This document shows, piece by piece, positions 63,878-64,000 of a stretch of DNA of 64,000 nucleotides. The translations under genes and the position numbers were made by a program. The notes under the pieces were generated by a model. It ran no database searches, was not told where the DNA came from, and worked only from the letters and a program-made list of their open reading frames with translations. How positions within the stretch are numbered: the first letter of the stretch is position 1; every line of letters begins with the position of its first letter. Origin of the DNA: Paenibacillus sp. J31TS4 (GTDB lineage: Bacteria; Bacillota; Bacilli; Paenibacillales; NBRC-103111); NCBI RefSeq assembly GCF_018403265.1, contig NZ_BOSI01000006.1:84904-148903 (forward strand), in the 5' to 3' direction.

Positions 63878-64000
63878 TTATGGAGAGTTTGATCCTGGCT
63901 CAGGACGAACGCTGGCGGCGTGCCTAATACATGCAAGTCGAGCGGAGTTGATGAGAAGCTTGCTTCTCTGATGCTTAGCGGCGGACGGGTGAGTAACACG
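63878..64000 (+). rRNA. rrs: 16S ribosomal RNA, 5' end only (cut by window edge)
   Basis: The first ~123 nt of 16S rRNA. The universal 5' block GAGAGTTTGATCCTGGCTCA is at 63884-63903, followed by GGACGAACGCTGGCGGCGTG and the GTGCCTAATACATGCAAGTC region. Helix 6 (GAGTTGATGAGAAGCTTGCTTCTCTGATGC in two halves around GCTTGC) is of Paenibacillus type, then GGCGGACGGGTGAGTAACACG begins. The 3' part lies outside the window. No tRNA gene precedes it. Confidence 0.97.

Overview
The window comes from a GC-rich member of the Paenibacillaceae, most likely Paenibacillus. The support is the partial 16S rRNA gene at the right end, whose first variable region looks like Paenibacillus. The gene order yvyF-flgM-flgN-flgK-flgL-yviE-fliW-csrA-hag-fliD-flaG-fliS-fliT, then hpf-secA-prfB-yvjA, ftsE-ftsX-ctpB-minJ and uvrB-uvrA, also matches the conserved Bacillales backbone. 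Shine-Dalgarno sites are strong and several starts are GTG or TTG.

Region 1 (1-9542) holds late flagellar genes: anti-sigma factor FlgM, the hook-filament junction proteins, the FliW/CsrA switch, flagellin, the filament cap and its chaperones. Sigma-D-type promoters precede flgM, hag and fliD. The flgM promoter -10 lies inside a terminator-like hairpin. The hag leader carries an almost textbook CsrA hairpin and a second GGA at the ribosome binding site. hag and fliD are clearly more AT-rich than their neighbours. Region 2 (9543-16090) has a cold-shock gene preceded by a dense cluster of DnaA-box sequences, then long HPF, SecA, RF2 with its programmed +1 frameshift, and a YvjA/YitT membrane protein.

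Region 3 (16091-24850) is a complete argC-J-B-D-F-G-H arginine cluster with an ARG box over the argC promoter. It sits between yvjA and ftsE, where Bacillus has other genes. Region 4 (24850-28414, minus strand) has a HAAS-domain/DUF4097 envelope-sensing pair with a seven-copy 45-bp coding repeat, and a VanW-family protein. Region 5 (28616-34482) encodes FtsE, FtsX, an apparently active M23 peptidase, CtpB and a MinJ-like PDZ protein. motA-motB follow on the minus strand, then uvrB-uvrA and a DUF2759 peptide.

Region 6 (42359-50290, minus strand) is the most unusual part. One strong promoter drives an operon that looks like a rebuilt dlt (teichoic acid D-alanylation) system: a 1061-residue secreted or anchored FG-GAP/VCBS protein, an acyl carrier protein, a class II aminoacyl-tRNA-synthetase-like amino acid:[carrier protein] ligase in place of DltA, a DltD-like SGNH protein, a 36-residue DltX-like peptide and a DltB-like MBOAT. 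I infer that it attaches an amino acid to an extracellular polymer through a synthetase-derived ligase.

Region 7 (50527-64000) has an RlhA-like U32 protein, a small orphan protein, a GldA/ABC-2/GldG/DUF4340 export cluster, the pcrB-pcrA-ligA operon, and the tandem promoters, boxA and first ~120 nt of an rrn operon. No tRNA genes, insertion sequences or CRISPR arrays were seen. All statements rest on reading the sequence; no database search was run.
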